From the NCBI RefSeq assembly GCF_001854805.1, contig NZ_MBLO01000269.1, positions 1-64,000 of the forward strand: a stretch of 64,000 nucleotides of DNA. Reading direction: 5' to 3'. Shown here piece after piece: positions 44,355 to 53,291 of this stretch. The DNA comes from Pseudofrankia coriaricola (GTDB lineage Bacteria > Actinomycetota > Actinomycetes > Frankiales > Frankiaceae). A model generated the notes under the pieces. The model was not told where the DNA came from and ran no database searches. It saw only the letters and a list, made by a program, of their open reading frames with translations. How positions within the stretch are numbered: the stretch's first letter is position 1; every line of letters starts with the position of its first letter. The translations under genes were made by a program, and so were the position numbers.

Positions 44355-44792
44355 TCAGCGGCCGAGCAGGCCGAGCAGGCCCGGTGGCAGCAGTGGCACG
44401 GGCGGCGCCGGCTGGGAGAAATGGGAAAGGGGCCGCCAGCTCACCTCGTCATCGGCGTCCAGGACCTTGCCCAGGTCGTCGCGTTCATAGAACGAACGGT
44501 CGACGAGATCCGCGCCGAAGACGAAGGCGATCTCGTGGTGCGGCCGGCCCTCCCACCTGAAGATGTTCTCCAGCACGCCGAGCAGTTCGACGTTCGTGAG
44601 CTCGGCGTCCAGCTCCTCACGCAGCTCGCGGTGCACGGCCTCCGCGGCCGTCTCCCCGAACTCGACCCCACCGCCCAGCGGGCGAAAGATCCGGTCGCCG
44701 GTGGCGCGGTCCTTCCCCTCGTACACCAGCAGATCGTCCCCGCGCCGCACCGCGGCCAGTGCGATAGGCCGAATTCTCGGAGTTTTCGCCAC
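44355..44792 (-). CDS. Nudix hydrolase
   Basis: A 145-aa protein from GTG 44792. The Nudix box reads GGGVEFGETAAEAVHRELRE then ELDAEL, matching Gx5Ex7REUxEExGU except that the last Gly is Asp. It should hydrolyse a nucleoside-diphosphate-linked substrate with Mg2+. The Pro/Leu/Gly tail (PPVPLLPPGLLGLLGR) is unusual and short. It is transcribed in the same direction as the thioredoxin gene upstream but separated by a strong terminator. Confidence 0.85.
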   Translation of the reverse strand: MAKTPRIRPIALAAVRRGDDLLVYEGKDRATGDRIFRPLGGGVEFGETAAEAVHRELREELDAELTNVELLGVLENIFRWEGRPHHEIAFVFGADLVDRSFYERDDLGKVLDADDEVSWRPLSHFSQPAPPVPLLPPGLLGLLGR

Positions 44793-44879
44793 GTCCCCGG
44801 ACGCTAGCCGACGATCACACCGCCGAGGCGGGATTCGGGTCGGAGTAGCCGATAGCACGTTCCCGCCCGGCGGCCCGAG

Positions 44880-44919
44880 GGCCCGAGGGCCGGCCCGAGA
44901 CCGGGCCGGCCCTCGGGCC
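44880..44919 (-). terminator. 18-bp perfect hairpin after the thioredoxin gene
   Basis: Bases 44880-44897 pair perfectly with 44902-44919 around a 4-base loop (AGAC). It lies 35 bases after the thioredoxin stop on the minus strand and before the Nudix gene start. Confidence 0.8.
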
Positions 44920-44954
44920 ATCCGCGACGCGGTCGATGCCGATGCCTCGTCGTC

Positions 44955-45338
44955 TCAGCCGGCGACCGTGTCGCCGGCCTGCTCGGCGGCGACCTCGGCA
45001 CGGACCTTGTCCATGTCGACATCCTTCGCCTGCTTGATGAGGTCCTCGAGCGTCGCCGCCGGAAGGGCGCCGGGCTGGGAGTAGAGCACGACCTGGTCGC
45101 GCACGATCATCAGCGTGGGGATCGACGAGATGCCGAAATGGGCCGCGAGCTCCGGCTGCGCCTCGGTGTCGACCTTGCCGAACACCGCGTCCGGGTACTT
45201 CTCGGACGCCCGCTCGTACACCGGGCCGAACGTCCGGCAGGGCCCGCACCAGGACGCCCAGAAATCGACCAGAACGAGATCGGACTCACCGCCGACCACC
45301 TCGTCGAAGTTCTCCTTGGTCAATTCCACTGTCGCCAT
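44955..45338 (-). CDS. Thioredoxin
   Basis: A 127-aa cytosolic thioredoxin with VDFWASWCGPC (redox CGPC) near residue 33, the cis-Pro in ISSIPTLMIV, and normal length plus a 15-residue Ala/Asp/Glu tail. The ATG at 45338 has GGAGGAAGG seven bases upstream. It reduces protein disulphides; no reductase gene is adjacent. A very long frame continues upstream on this strand but is antisense to the exporter gene. Confidence 0.95.
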   Translation of the reverse strand: MATVELTKENFDEVVGGESDLVLVDFWASWCGPCRTFGPVYERASEKYPDAVFGKVDTEAQPELAAHFGISSIPTLMIVRDQVVLYSQPGALPAATLEDLIKQAKDVDMDKVRAEVAAEQAGDTVAG

Positions 45339-45638
45339 CGCCGGCCTTCCTCCGTCGGTTTGCCTCGCCCCACTCAAGCACGGGCGGCTCGCCGGCATTC
45401 CCAACCGGGGCCGCGCCGCCCCCCGGTGACACCAGTCTGCCGGCGGCCCCGCGTGGGCATGCCCGCGCGTGTGGCGGCGCCGCGGGGCCGAGGGGTTCCG
45501 CGGAACCCCGGCCGGGCGCGCGGCGGCGAGCCGCGTCCCGGCCACCTCGTGGTGCTCGCTTACGTCACGCGTAATCGACCGGAATCGGCGCGGCGATGAC
45601 GGTAGGTGCCACTGACCATTCGAGGTTCGGAGGCACCG
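45339..45638. other. Divergent promoter region of thioredoxin and MFS exporter
   Basis: A 300-base gap with divergent starts on both sides. The only structure I see besides the two ribosome-binding sites is the inverted repeat at 45560-45574. Confidence 0.5.
45560..45574. promoter_or_regulatory. TTACG-N5-CGTAA inverted repeat upstream of the MFS gene
   Basis: TTACGTCACGCGTAA is a perfect 5+5 inverted repeat around five bases, in a locally AT-richer spot 65 bases before the exporter start. It is a plausible operator for a TetR/MarR-type regulator, none of which is encoded beside it; the XRE/MmyB regulator follows the exporter. Confidence 0.4.
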
Positions 45639-47414
45639 TTGACAGCGACCAGGGATGAGCTCGCCCTGACGCCAGCCTCGCCGCCCATCGGGGTTCGGCC
45701 GGGGAACCCGCACGAGCGACAGCAGGGGGCGCGACCGCCGTCCGTCCCGGCCGCGCGACCGGGCCACGCGGCAGGGCTGGCGGAACCGCGGCACGGCCGT
45801 GAGCCAGGGCTCGCCCGGCTGCTGGAGCTGCCTGTGCTGCTCGCCGGGATCTTTATGATCATTCTGGACTTCTTCATCGTGAACGTGGCGATTCCGTCGA
45901 TGCAGGCGGACCTTGGCGCGAGCCAGACCGCCATCCAGTGGGTGGTCGCGGGCTTCGGGCTGGCGCTGGGCTGCGGCCAGATCATCGGTGGGCGGCTCGG
46001 TGACTCCTATGGGCGCCGTCGGCTGTTCACGCTCGGGATGGCGCTGTTCACCGTCGCGTCGGCGGTCTGCGGACTCGCGGACAGCAGCGAGACGCTGATC
46101 GTCGGCCGGGTCGCCCAGGGCCTGGCGGCGGCGCTGATGAGCCCGCAGATCCTCTCGATCATCAGCGTGAGCCGGGTTGGCGCGCGGCGGGCGCGGGCGG
46201 TCGCCGCCTACGGGACGACCATGGGCATGGCGGCGGCGTGCGGCCAGCTCATCGGCGGCGCGCTGACGCAGGCGGACGTCGCGGGCCTGGGCTGGCGGGC
46301 CTGCTTCCTGATCAATGTTCCGATCGGTGTCGCCGTCGTCGTACTCGCTCCCAGGGCGGTCCGCGAGTCCCGCCTGGACGGGCCGGCCCGCGTCGCCGGA
46401 CGGAAGGCCGTGGCCGGTGGTGACGGTGATGACGATGGCGGCGGTGATGGTGATGGACGCGGAGGCGCGGGCCTGGATCTCGTCGGAGCGACGCTGGCGA
46501 CGGTGGCGCTGGTCGCGGCCGTGCTCCCGCTGGTGCAGGGGCGGGACGCCGGCTGGCCCCTGTGGACCTGGCTGTGCTTCGCCGGCGCCGCCGTACTGCT
46601 CGCCGCCTTCGGAGTTCATCAGCGGTGGATGGCGCGGCACGGGCGGATGCCACTCGTCGACCCGGCCCTGTTCCGCGAGCGCGCTTTCACGGTGGGCCTC
46701 CTCGCGGGCCTGGTGTTCTTCACCGGCATCGCGTCTCTCTTCCTCGTCCTCGCCCTCTACCTGCAAAACGGGCTGGGACTCGACGCGCTGCGCGCCGGCC
46801 TGGTGTTCACCCAGCTCGCCGTCGGCTACCTCGTGACGTCGTTCGCCGGCGGCCCGCTGGTCCGCCGGTTCGGCCGGGCGGCGCTCGCCGCTGGCGCGCT
46901 GGAGATGGCGGCCGGTCTGGGGCTGCTGGCGCTGGTCGCCCATCATGTCGGGACCGGAGGCCCGATCGGCCTGCTCACGCCTCCGTTGCTGATCATCGGC
47001 GCGGGGATGGGCATGGTGATGGCACCGCTGATCGGGGTCATCCTGGCCGGCGTCGCGCCACGGCACGCCGGTACCGCTTCCGGGATGCTCGCGACGGCGC
47101 AGCAGGTGGGCAACGCGCTCGGCGTCGCGATCGTCGGGGTTATCTTCTTTGGCGCACTCAGCCGCCCAGGCGGCCCCGCCGGAGCCGACAGCTCCGAGGC
47201 GTACCCGCACGCCCTGGTCCTGTCGATCGGCTACCTCGCCGCGGCTTCGGTCACGAGCGCCGCCCTGCTCATGCTCCTGCCAGCCGCCCGCCGAAGCGAC
47301 GCCGAAACGGGCGCTCCCCGCCGGCCAATCCCGGACCAGGGTGCCGCCACCCCGCGTCCGTCCGCCCCGGACACCCCTTCCTCGGTGCCTGCTGGCTGGC
47401 GCGGGACCCCCTGA
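45639..47414 (+). CDS. MFS multidrug exporter, DHA2 (EmrB/QacA) type
   Basis: A 591-aa transporter. I start at TTG 45639 because GGAGG (45629-45633) lies five bases before it; GTG 45606 is in frame but has no such site. After a 65-residue hydrophilic N-terminus there are about 14 helices. Helix 1 carries the DHA2 motif LDFFIVNVAIPSMQ, loop 2-3 the MFS motif GGRLGDSYGRRR, and helix 5 the antiporter-type motif. A Gly/Asp-rich insertion (DGDDDGGGDGDGRGG) sits in the central loop. It probably exports drugs or natural products by proton antiport. The XRE/MmyB regulator downstream, same strand, is a possible controller. Confidence 0.92.
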   Translation: MTATRDELALTPASPPIGVRPGNPHERQQGARPPSVPAARPGHAAGLAEPRHGREPGLARLLELPVLLAGIFMIILDFFIVNVAIPSMQADLGASQTAIQWVVAGFGLALGCGQIIGGRLGDSYGRRRLFTLGMALFTVASAVCGLADSSETLIVGRVAQGLAAALMSPQILSIISVSRVGARRARAVAAYGTTMGMAAACGQLIGGALTQADVAGLGWRACFLINVPIGVAVVVLAPRAVRESRLDGPARVAGRKAVAGGDGDDDGGGDGDGRGGAGLDLVGATLATVALVAAVLPLVQGRDAGWPLWTWLCFAGAAVLLAAFGVHQRWMARHGRMPLVDPALFRERAFTVGLLAGLVFFTGIASLFLVLALYLQNGLGLDALRAGLVFTQLAVGYLVTSFAGGPLVRRFGRAALAAGALEMAAGLGLLALVAHHVGTGGPIGLLTPPLLIIGAGMGMVMAPLIGVILAGVAPRHAGTASGMLATAQQVGNALGVAIVGVIFFGALSRPGGPAGADSSEAYPHALVLSIGYLAAASVTSAALLMLLPAARRSDAETGAPRRPIPDQGAATPRPSAPDTPSSVPAGWRGTP

Positions 47415-47419
47415 TGGGC

Positions 47420-47481
47420 GGCGACGGCGCCGTCGCCGACGGCTGGTGCTGGTGCCGTCACCGGGCGACGGCACCAGCACC
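47420..47481 (+). terminator. Tandem hairpins after the MFS gene
   Basis: Two stem structures follow the exporter stop: an 18-base perfect palindrome at 47420-47437 and a 15-bp perfect stem (47445-47459 with 47467-47481, 7-base loop). Together they should terminate exporter transcription before the XRE regulator. Confidence 0.7.
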
Positions 47482-47559
47482 GATGACGATGATCGGCTGT
47501 GGATCCATGACGTCGGACGTAGTGGCGCCGCGGCGGGCATGCCCGTACCGTCCGGATCC

Positions 47560-48528
47560 ATGAACTCGTCGCATCGCGGCGTCCACGCGCGAACGGCGAC
47601 CTCAGCTGGCGCCAGCTCGACCGGTACCGGCTCGGCCGCGACGATGCCGCCGGCGCGGACCGTGACGAGAAATGTCCGGGCCGGGGTCGGTGCCACCGCG
47701 GGCGGCTCCGCTGACGAACCGGTCGGGATGCTGGTGCGGCGGTGGCGGGAGATGCGCCGGCTCAGCCAGTTGGAGCTGGCGCTGGGGGCCGACATCTCCA
47801 CTCGGCACCTCAGCTTCATCGAGACCGGGCGGTCACGGCCGAGCGCCGAGATGGTGCTGCGGCTGGCCGAGCACCTCGACGTCCCGCTGCGGCGGCGCAA
47901 CGAGCTGCTGCTTGCCGCCGGCCACGCGCCCGCCTACCGCGAGACGCCGCTCGGCGCGGCGCCGCTCGCCCCGGTGCTGGCCGCCGCCCGGCAGCTGCTG
48001 CGCGGCCACGAGCCTTACCCCGCGCTGCTCGTCGACCGATGCTGGGACCTGGTCGAGTCGAACGCCAGCCTGGGTGTCTTCACCAGCAAGGCCCACCCGC
48101 GGCTGCTGGAGCCGCCGGTGAACGTGCTGCGCCTGAGCCTGCACCCGGACGGGCTGGCGCCGCACATCGCGAACCTGGGGGAGTGGCGGGCGCATATCCT
48201 TGGCCGGCTGCGCCGGCAGGTGCGCGCGAGCGCCGACCCGGAGCTTCTCGCGCTGCTCGACGAGCTCACGACGTACCCGTGCGACCAGGCGGAACCTCTC
48301 GTGGAGCTGCCCGGGCCCGGCGACGTCATCGTCCCGCTGCGGTTCCAGCACGAGGGAACGACGCTGACCTTCCTCAGCACGACATCGGTCTTCGGCACCC
48401 CCGTCGACGTCACCGTCGCCGAGCTTGCTCTGGAGTCGTTCTTCCCAGCCGACCCGTCGACCGCCGCCACGCTGCACGCGCTGCACCACGACTCCGACCC
48501 AGACGGTCGGGCTCCGACGCTGCGCTGA
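47560..48528 (+). CDS. XRE-family regulator with MmyB-type ligand domain
   Basis: A 322-aa regulator. Residues about 55-115 form the HTH: VGMLVRRWREMRRLSQLELA, STRHLSFIETGRSRPS, EMVLRLAEHLDVPLRRRNEL. The C-terminal MmyB/MLTR domain follows: ALLVDRCWDLVESNASLGVF, a conserved PP-NVLRLSLHPDGLAP block, and LRFQHEGTTLTFLSTTSVFG. Members usually repress a neighbouring oxidoreductase or transporter and respond to a fatty-acid-like ligand. The start is uncertain: ATG 47560 is chosen, but the N-terminal 40 Ser/Thr/Ala residues are variable and a later start is possible. Likely targets are the exporter upstream or the VOC protein downstream. Confidence 0.87.
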   Translation: MNSSHRGVHARTATSAGASSTGTGSAATMPPARTVTRNVRAGVGATAGGSADEPVGMLVRRWREMRRLSQLELALGADISTRHLSFIETGRSRPSAEMVLRLAEHLDVPLRRRNELLLAAGHAPAYRETPLGAAPLAPVLAAARQLLRGHEPYPALLVDRCWDLVESNASLGVFTSKAHPRLLEPPVNVLRLSLHPDGLAPHIANLGEWRAHILGRLRRQVRASADPELLALLDELTTYPCDQAEPLVELPGPGDVIVPLRFQHEGTTLTFLSTTSVFGTPVDVTVAELALESFFPADPSTAATLHALHHDSDPDGRAPTLR

Positions 48529-48693
48529 GGGCGCCGGCCAGCGGGGCGAGGCCGACGGGCGAACGCGGTCCGCGTGCGGTCGGCGTGCCGGGCCGGACCG
48601 CGGCGGAAGGATTTCCGCCGCACCGATGAGTTCGCGAGGGGTGGTGGGTCTACCTGAACGTCCGTTGATTTCACAAGCAAGAGGGAGCCCTCG

Positions 48694-49494
48694 ATGCCTC
48701 CGCTCGACACCACCGTTGTTGGCGCCCCCGTCTGGGTTGACCTGATGACGACCGACCCGGCCGCTGCCCGGACGTTCTATGGCGAGCTGTTCGGCTGGAC
48801 GGCGCAGGAGCCGAGCGAGGAGTTCGGCGGCTACTTCAACTTCCTGCGGGCGGACCAGCCCATCGCCGGCGGCATGCAGTCCCAGCCGGACCAGGGTGTG
48901 CCCGACGTCTGGTCGGTCTACCTGCGCACCGACGACGCCGAGAAGACCGTCGCCGCCGTGGCCGAGAAGGGCGGTCAGGTGATCGCCCCGGCGATGGTCG
49001 TCGGCGATCTCGGCGTGATGGCGGTCGTCGGCGACCCGACCGGCGCGATGATCGGCATCTGGCAGCCCGGGCAGCACACCGGCTTCGCCGTGACCGCCGA
49101 GCCCGGCGCACCCGCCCACTTCGAACTGTTCACCCGCGACCACCAGGCGGCCGTCGGCTTCTACCGCGACGTCTTCGGCTGGAACACCAAGACGGTGGGT
49201 GACACCGACGAGTTCCGCTACACGATCCTGGTGAACGCCGCCGGCGAGCCGCTCGCCGGAATCATGGACGCCTCCACCTTCTTGCCGGCCGGGGAGCCGG
49301 CGCACTGGTCGGTGTACTTCGCGACCGAGGACGTCGACGCGACCCTCGCGACGGCCGCCGAGCTCGGCGGCAAGACCGTCAACCCGCCCATGGACACCCC
49401 GTACGGCCGCCTCGCCACCGCCGTCGACGTCACCGGCGCGGTCTTCAAACTGGTCGGCCCGAACAACGACCCGAACGTCGCGCCGACGGGCTGA
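48694..49494 (+). CDS. Two-domain VOC (glyoxalase-like) protein
   Basis: A 266-aa protein of two tandem VOC domains: PVWVDLMTTDPAAARTFYGE then LFGW starts the first, and PAHFELFTRDHQAAVGFYRD then VFGW the second; both end in a GDPTGA or DVTGAVFKL strand. The ATG follows GAGGGAG by seven bases. Streptomyces homologues are annotated as hydroxylase-like, but the reaction is unknown. Metal ligands could not be assigned with confidence. Confidence 0.9.
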   Translation: MPPLDTTVVGAPVWVDLMTTDPAAARTFYGELFGWTAQEPSEEFGGYFNFLRADQPIAGGMQSQPDQGVPDVWSVYLRTDDAEKTVAAVAEKGGQVIAPAMVVGDLGVMAVVGDPTGAMIGIWQPGQHTGFAVTAEPGAPAHFELFTRDHQAAVGFYRDVFGWNTKTVGDTDEFRYTILVNAAGEPLAGIMDASTFLPAGEPAHWSVYFATEDVDATLATAAELGGKTVNPPMDTPYGRLATAVDVTGAVFKLVGPNNDPNVAPTG

Positions 49495-49526
49495 CGGAAT
49501 GGCGCTCCGGTCCGGGTCCGGGTCCG

Positions 49527-49585
49527 GGTTCTGGTCGAGGCCCGGGTCCCGGTCCGGCAAAGGCCACCTGGCCCGGACCAGAACC
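49527..49585. terminator. Hairpin between convergent VOC and methyltransferase genes
   Basis: GGTTCTGGTC at 49527-49536 pairs perfectly with 49576-49585, with further GC pairing possible in the intervening segment. A GGTCCG triplet repeat lies just before it (about 49512-49528). Confidence 0.6.
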
Positions 49586-49609
49586 ATTCGGCGCCGGCCG
49601 GCGCCTCGA

Positions 49610-50398
49610 TCAGTCGGCGCGGCCCTCGGGAACGCCAGCGGTGGCCTCGAAGATGAGCACCGGTGAGTGGGCCACGACGGGTCGCGGCCGGTCCTGGCCG
49701 GGGAGCTGACGTAGCTGTTTGATCGTCGGTTCGACCACGGAGGCCCAGATGTCGTCCGGCAGGTCCCACAGCCGGGACCAGAGCCGGGCCTCGATCTCCG
49801 CGGCGGCCTGCTCGGGCGTCGCGGCGCCCTCTTCCTGCGCGATCGGGAATCTCTCGACCAGGCGCAGCCCGTGTCGCTCGGCCGCCTCGATGACCGCCTC
49901 GGGCTGGGATCGGGCGGCCCGCAACCGGTAACTGTGCAACCTGGCGCTCATCGCGTCCATGAGGTGGTCGACGTCGGAGACCGTGTCGTGACTGCCCCCG
50001 CCTACGACCGCGAGGCGCCCGCCGGACCGCAGCACTCTGGCCACGTCGCCCAGTACGGCGGATGTGTCGGCGACCAGGTGCAGCACGTGGATGGCGGCGC
50101 AGGCGTCGACGCTGGCGTCCTGGAGCGGGATGGCGCTCGCGTCCGCGCGGATGACCCGTCCCGGAACCCGTTCCGTCGCGTAGGCGAGCATCTGCTCCGA
50201 CAGGTCGATGCCGATGACCTCCCGGCCGAGGGAGGCGAAAGCGGCGGCGATCAGCCCTGTCCCGACGCCGATCTCCAGCAGTCTGCCGTCCGGCAGGTGC
50301 GGTCCGACCTGCGTGGCGATCGAGCGGCCTCGTGCCTCACCGCCGCGGGTCTCGTCGTAACGGTCAGCGATCCGGTCAAAATTGACGGACTCCGGCAC
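49610..50398 (-). CDS. Class I SAM-dependent methyltransferase
   Basis: A 262-aa protein from GTG 50398. Motif I is LLEIGVGTGLIAAAFASLG near residue 41, motif II VIGIDLSEQMLAYA, motif III ADASAIPLQDASVD, and motif IV ARVLRSGGRLAVVGGG; this is the UbiE/Methyltransf_11 type. The N-terminus NFDRIADRYDETRG is typical of small-molecule methyltransferases. The substrate is unknown. Confidence 0.9.
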   Translation of the reverse strand: MPESVNFDRIADRYDETRGGEARGRSIATQVGPHLPDGRLLEIGVGTGLIAAAFASLGREVIGIDLSEQMLAYATERVPGRVIRADASAIPLQDASVDACAAIHVLHLVADTSAVLGDVARVLRSGGRLAVVGGGSHDTVSDVDHLMDAMSARLHSYRLRAARSQPEAVIEAAERHGLRLVERFPIAQEEGAATPEQAAAEIEARLWSRLWDLPDDIWASVVEPTIKQLRQLPGQDRPRPVVAHSPVLIFEATAGVPEGRAD

Positions 50399-50548
50399 AA
50401 TCTCACCCTATGTCCGCCGGCCCGCGTTGATCTTTCGTTTCGCTGGTGCTCCGCAGGCCTTTCCGGCTCAGCGCCGACGCCGTCCGGTGGCCAGCCGTGG
50501 CGCGCGGCGAGGCCCAGCGATCCGGCCGCCGGCGCGGCCGGTCGCGGC

Positions 50549-51163
50549 TCAGTCCGTCGCGGCCTCGGGTGAGGGTGGGCCGGACGGATCCCATTCGAGT
50601 GGTTCCGCCGGGGCGGGGGGCGGGTCGCCGGCCGGGGAGAGGGCGTACCAGCCGACGTCGTGCCAGCGGCCGAACTTGTGGCCGGTGTTCGGGTGGACGC
50701 CGACGAGCTCGAAGCCGACCGCGCTGTGCAGGCCGACGCTGGCCGGGTTCGGATGGGTGACCCCGGCGAACAGCGTCACATAGCCGAGCGCGCGGACCTG
50801 GGGAATGAGCTGGGCGTATAGCCGGCGGCCCAGCCCGCGGCCGCGCTGCCCTGCCTTCAGATAGACGGAGACGTCGGCCGACCAGCGGTAGGCCGCGCGC
50901 GCCGCGTGCTTGCAGGCGTAGGCGTATCCGGCAGGCTCGCCGTCGACCTCGGCGATCAGCCACGGCATCCGCGGACGTGCGTCCATCCGTCCCAGCATCT
51001 CGTCCACGCTGGGAACGACCTCCTCGAACGAGATCGCCGTCTCCAGGATCCAGGGTGCGTAGATCTCCCGAATGATGGCGGCGTCGGCCCGACCCACCGC
51101 CGGCCTGATCACGATCTGGGATTCCGTGGCCGGCGGCGCGTCGGCCCGCTGTATGAGTTCCAT
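50549..51163 (-). CDS. GNAT acetyltransferase, phosphinothricin-acetyltransferase-like
   Basis: A 204-aa GNAT protein. The order is that of Pat/Bar-like enzymes: IREIYAPWILETAISFEEVV with the E-x-x-P segment, AGYAYACKHAARAAYRWSAD then VSVYL, the acetyl-CoA loop QRGRGLGRRLYAQL, THPNPASVGLHSAVGFELVG and GHKFGRWHDVGWYAL. It should acetylate a small amine such as phosphinothricin or methionine sulfoximine. The tail after 180 is Pro/Ala-rich. Confidence 0.9.
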   Translation of the reverse strand: MELIQRADAPPATESQIVIRPAVGRADAAIIREIYAPWILETAISFEEVVPSVDEMLGRMDARPRMPWLIAEVDGEPAGYAYACKHAARAAYRWSADVSVYLKAGQRGRGLGRRLYAQLIPQVRALGYVTLFAGVTHPNPASVGLHSAVGFELVGVHPNTGHKFGRWHDVGWYALSPAGDPPPAPAEPLEWDPSGPPSPEAATD

Positions 51164-51280
51164 GCCGCCATTTTTCTCGGCGGCGAACGTGGTCGGCGAC
51201 CCATGGTGGCAATGTCATGTTGACGTAACGTGTCCGAGACCTGACGCCGAGCGCAGATTGCTGCCACCGCGGGGAGACGC

Positions 51281-52126
51281 CTACCGCAGGGAGATGATCG
51301 TCTCGAGGTAGGTGGACGGGAGCGCCACGCTGCCGCCGTCCTGGTGACGATCCCAACGGCGCGCCAGGTCGGCCAGGTCGGTTCCGAGGTCCCCACGGCC
51401 GTCGTCGTCGAGCGCCTCGAACGCCTTGAGGGTCGGTCCGTACCAGCGGCGGAAGAAGCCGACGAACTCCTCGGGCGAGGCGAACCGGAACACGCAGGTC
51501 CGTTCCACGGACCGGATCTCGGCCGCGGCGTCGCCGAACAGCTCGGCCAGGTGCGTATCGGTGCCCCACAGCATCGGGGACGGGACCCCCTTCGGCCCGG
51601 GGACGTGCTTCGTGATCGTCCGGAACATCTCGCCGATGAAGCCGGACGGCGTCCAGGACACCAGGCCGATCACGCCGCCCGGCCGGGCGGCGCGGACCAG
51701 CTCGGCGGCGGCCCTGCGGTGGTCCGGCGCGAACATCGACCCGAAGACCGACAGCACCGCGTCGAACGAGCCGTCGGGGACGGGCAGGTCCTCCGCGTCG
51801 CCGACGCGGAACTCGACGTCGAGCCCCTCGACGGCGGCGCGCTCCCGGGCGGTCTCCAACAGGCCGGGAACGTAGTCGACGCCGACGGCCTGGGTACCCG
51901 ACCGGGCGGCCGCGATCGCCGCGTTGCCGGATCCGCAGGCCACGTCCAGTACCCGCCAGCCGGCGCGTAGATCGGCCGCCTCCGCCAGCAGCTCACTCTG
52001 CAGCACGATGCGTGCGCCCACGACGGCGAAATCGCCGCTGGACCACGTCTTCTGCTGCTTCGCCTTGACCGCGGCCAGGTCCGGCCCGGTCGCGGTCGCG
52101 GTGGGGGTGGCGGGGGTGAGCGTCAT
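51281..52126 (-). CDS. Class I SAM-dependent methyltransferase, divergent from an HxlR regulator
   Basis: A 281-aa protein with motif I RVLDVACGSGNAAIAAARSG, VGVDYVPGLLETARERA, VGDAEDLPVPDGSFDAVLSV and ELVRAARPGGVIGLVSW. A GAAGGAGAAG ribosome-binding site precedes ATG 52126. The C-terminal region (RFASPEEFVGFFRRWYGPTL) is like that of ubiquinone-type methyltransferases. The HxlR regulator is divergently transcribed 235 bases away, so this is its most likely target. Confidence 0.9.
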   Translation of the reverse strand: MTLTPATPTATATGPDLAAVKAKQQKTWSSGDFAVVGARIVLQSELLAEAADLRAGWRVLDVACGSGNAAIAAARSGTQAVGVDYVPGLLETARERAAVEGLDVEFRVGDAEDLPVPDGSFDAVLSVFGSMFAPDHRRAAAELVRAARPGGVIGLVSWTPSGFIGEMFRTITKHVPGPKGVPSPMLWGTDTHLAELFGDAAAEIRSVERTCVFRFASPEEFVGFFRRWYGPTLKAFEALDDDGRGDLGTDLADLARRWDRHQDGGSVALPSTYLETIISLR

Positions 52127-52358
52127 TGCTCTTCTCCTTCGAGGTTGCCCGGGTCGGTCGTTGTCCCGGGGCGGACTGTCGCGGGCGCCGCCGCCTTCGG
52201 TGGGCCGGTCGACGCCTGCTCGTTGTCCCTGGAAGGAGGTTCGGTCGGGCGCCGGGCCGGCGACCAGTCGCGTTCCTGTACTGGTGGGTGTCCGCTGGTT
52301 GTCAGCTTCGGTACAGGATCTGGACTACCCCGTAGCTGTGTGGCCATGGTCTCATGAT

Positions 52359-52376
52359 CGAATGGCAATCCATTCG
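52359..52376. promoter_or_regulatory. Inverted repeat over the HxlR start codon
   Basis: CGAATGG-CAAT-CCATTCG is a perfect 7+7 inverted repeat that includes the chosen ATG (52362). As DNA it could be an autoregulatory operator; as RNA it would bury the start codon in a hairpin. If the true start is upstream it is simply coding. Confidence 0.45.
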
Positions 52377-53147
52377 GACTACTGTCCGATCGCGCTGTGT
52401 GTCGAGGTACTCGGCGACCGCTGGACGCCGCTGATCATTCGTGAGCTCATGATCGGAGCGAGCGGCTTCAACGAGATTCACCGCGGTGTGTCCAGGATGA
52501 GCCGGACGCTGCTCGCGCAACGGCTCCGGCAGCTGGAGCGTCAGGGTCTCGTCATCCGGGAGTCGGCTGAGCGGGGACGTCCCGGTCGCTATGACCTGAC
52601 GGCAGCGGGTTGGTCGATTACGCCCATCATCTGGGCGATGGGCCAGTGGGCCGCCGAATGGATCTTCAATGACCCGGAGGATGAGGACTGCGACGGACTG
52701 TCGCTGATCTGGCGCATGCACCAGCATGCGGTCATCGACCGGCTGCCTCGGCGACGGACGTTCGCCCACATCGTCCTCACCGGTCCCGGCGCGGCCGAGG
52801 GCTGGCTGGAGATGGAACGTCCCGTGATCACCGTCTGCAAGGACGGCCCGGGGCAGGACGCCGAGCTTTCGATCACCGCCAGCACCCGTGAGATGCACCG
52901 GTGGCTTCTCGGCCGTGCCTCGTTCCGTTCGTTGCTGGACGCCGGCCAAGCCGAGGTGCACGGTCCGGTGGAGCTGGCGCGCGACTTCCCGACCTGGTTC
53001 GACAACGGGTTCTTCGCCGCGGGCCTGCGGCGCGCGGAGCAGCGCAGCGCCGGTATGCCCGTCCCCACCTTCACCGACGTCTTCGCGGCGCACGCCGCGG
53101 CCCTCGCCGCCATTCCTGGCGCTCGCGACGAGGCGATGGCGGTGTAA
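52362..53147 (+). CDS. HxlR-family transcriptional regulator with C-terminal SCP2-like domain
   Basis: A 261-aa protein from ATG 52362. The winged-helix HxlR domain is clear: CPIALCVEVLGDRWTPLIIR, FNEIHRGVSRMSRTLLAQRL then RQLERQGLVIRE. It has the single N-terminal cysteine (YCP) common in HxlR regulators. The C-terminal 140 residues resemble the SCP2-like part found in some actinobacterial HxlR proteins. It probably regulates the divergent methyltransferase and itself. Confidence 0.9.
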   Translation: MAIHSDYCPIALCVEVLGDRWTPLIIRELMIGASGFNEIHRGVSRMSRTLLAQRLRQLERQGLVIRESAERGRPGRYDLTAAGWSITPIIWAMGQWAAEWIFNDPEDEDCDGLSLIWRMHQHAVIDRLPRRRTFAHIVLTGPGAAEGWLEMERPVITVCKDGPGQDAELSITASTREMHRWLLGRASFRSLLDAGQAEVHGPVELARDFPTWFDNGFFAAGLRRAEQRSAGMPVPTFTDVFAAHAAALAAIPGARDEAMAV

Positions 53148-53291
53148 CCCGACGCACCCCGCACCACCCGGCCAACGAAGTGTCCACGAGCCGCTACCCG
53201 GGAGTGCCGTGCCACGGGGCCCTCCGCCGGTCTTCGACGCCGTCTGATAAACGATGTCTGCGGAGGGCGGGATGGCGCGGATGGGAGACGA

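Noticed and set aside
45339-47900. Upstream extension of the thioredoxin frame on the minus strand, antisense to the MFS exporter
   Set aside because: Thioredoxin has its own strong ribosome-binding site and normal length from 45338; the extension is a codon-bias shadow.
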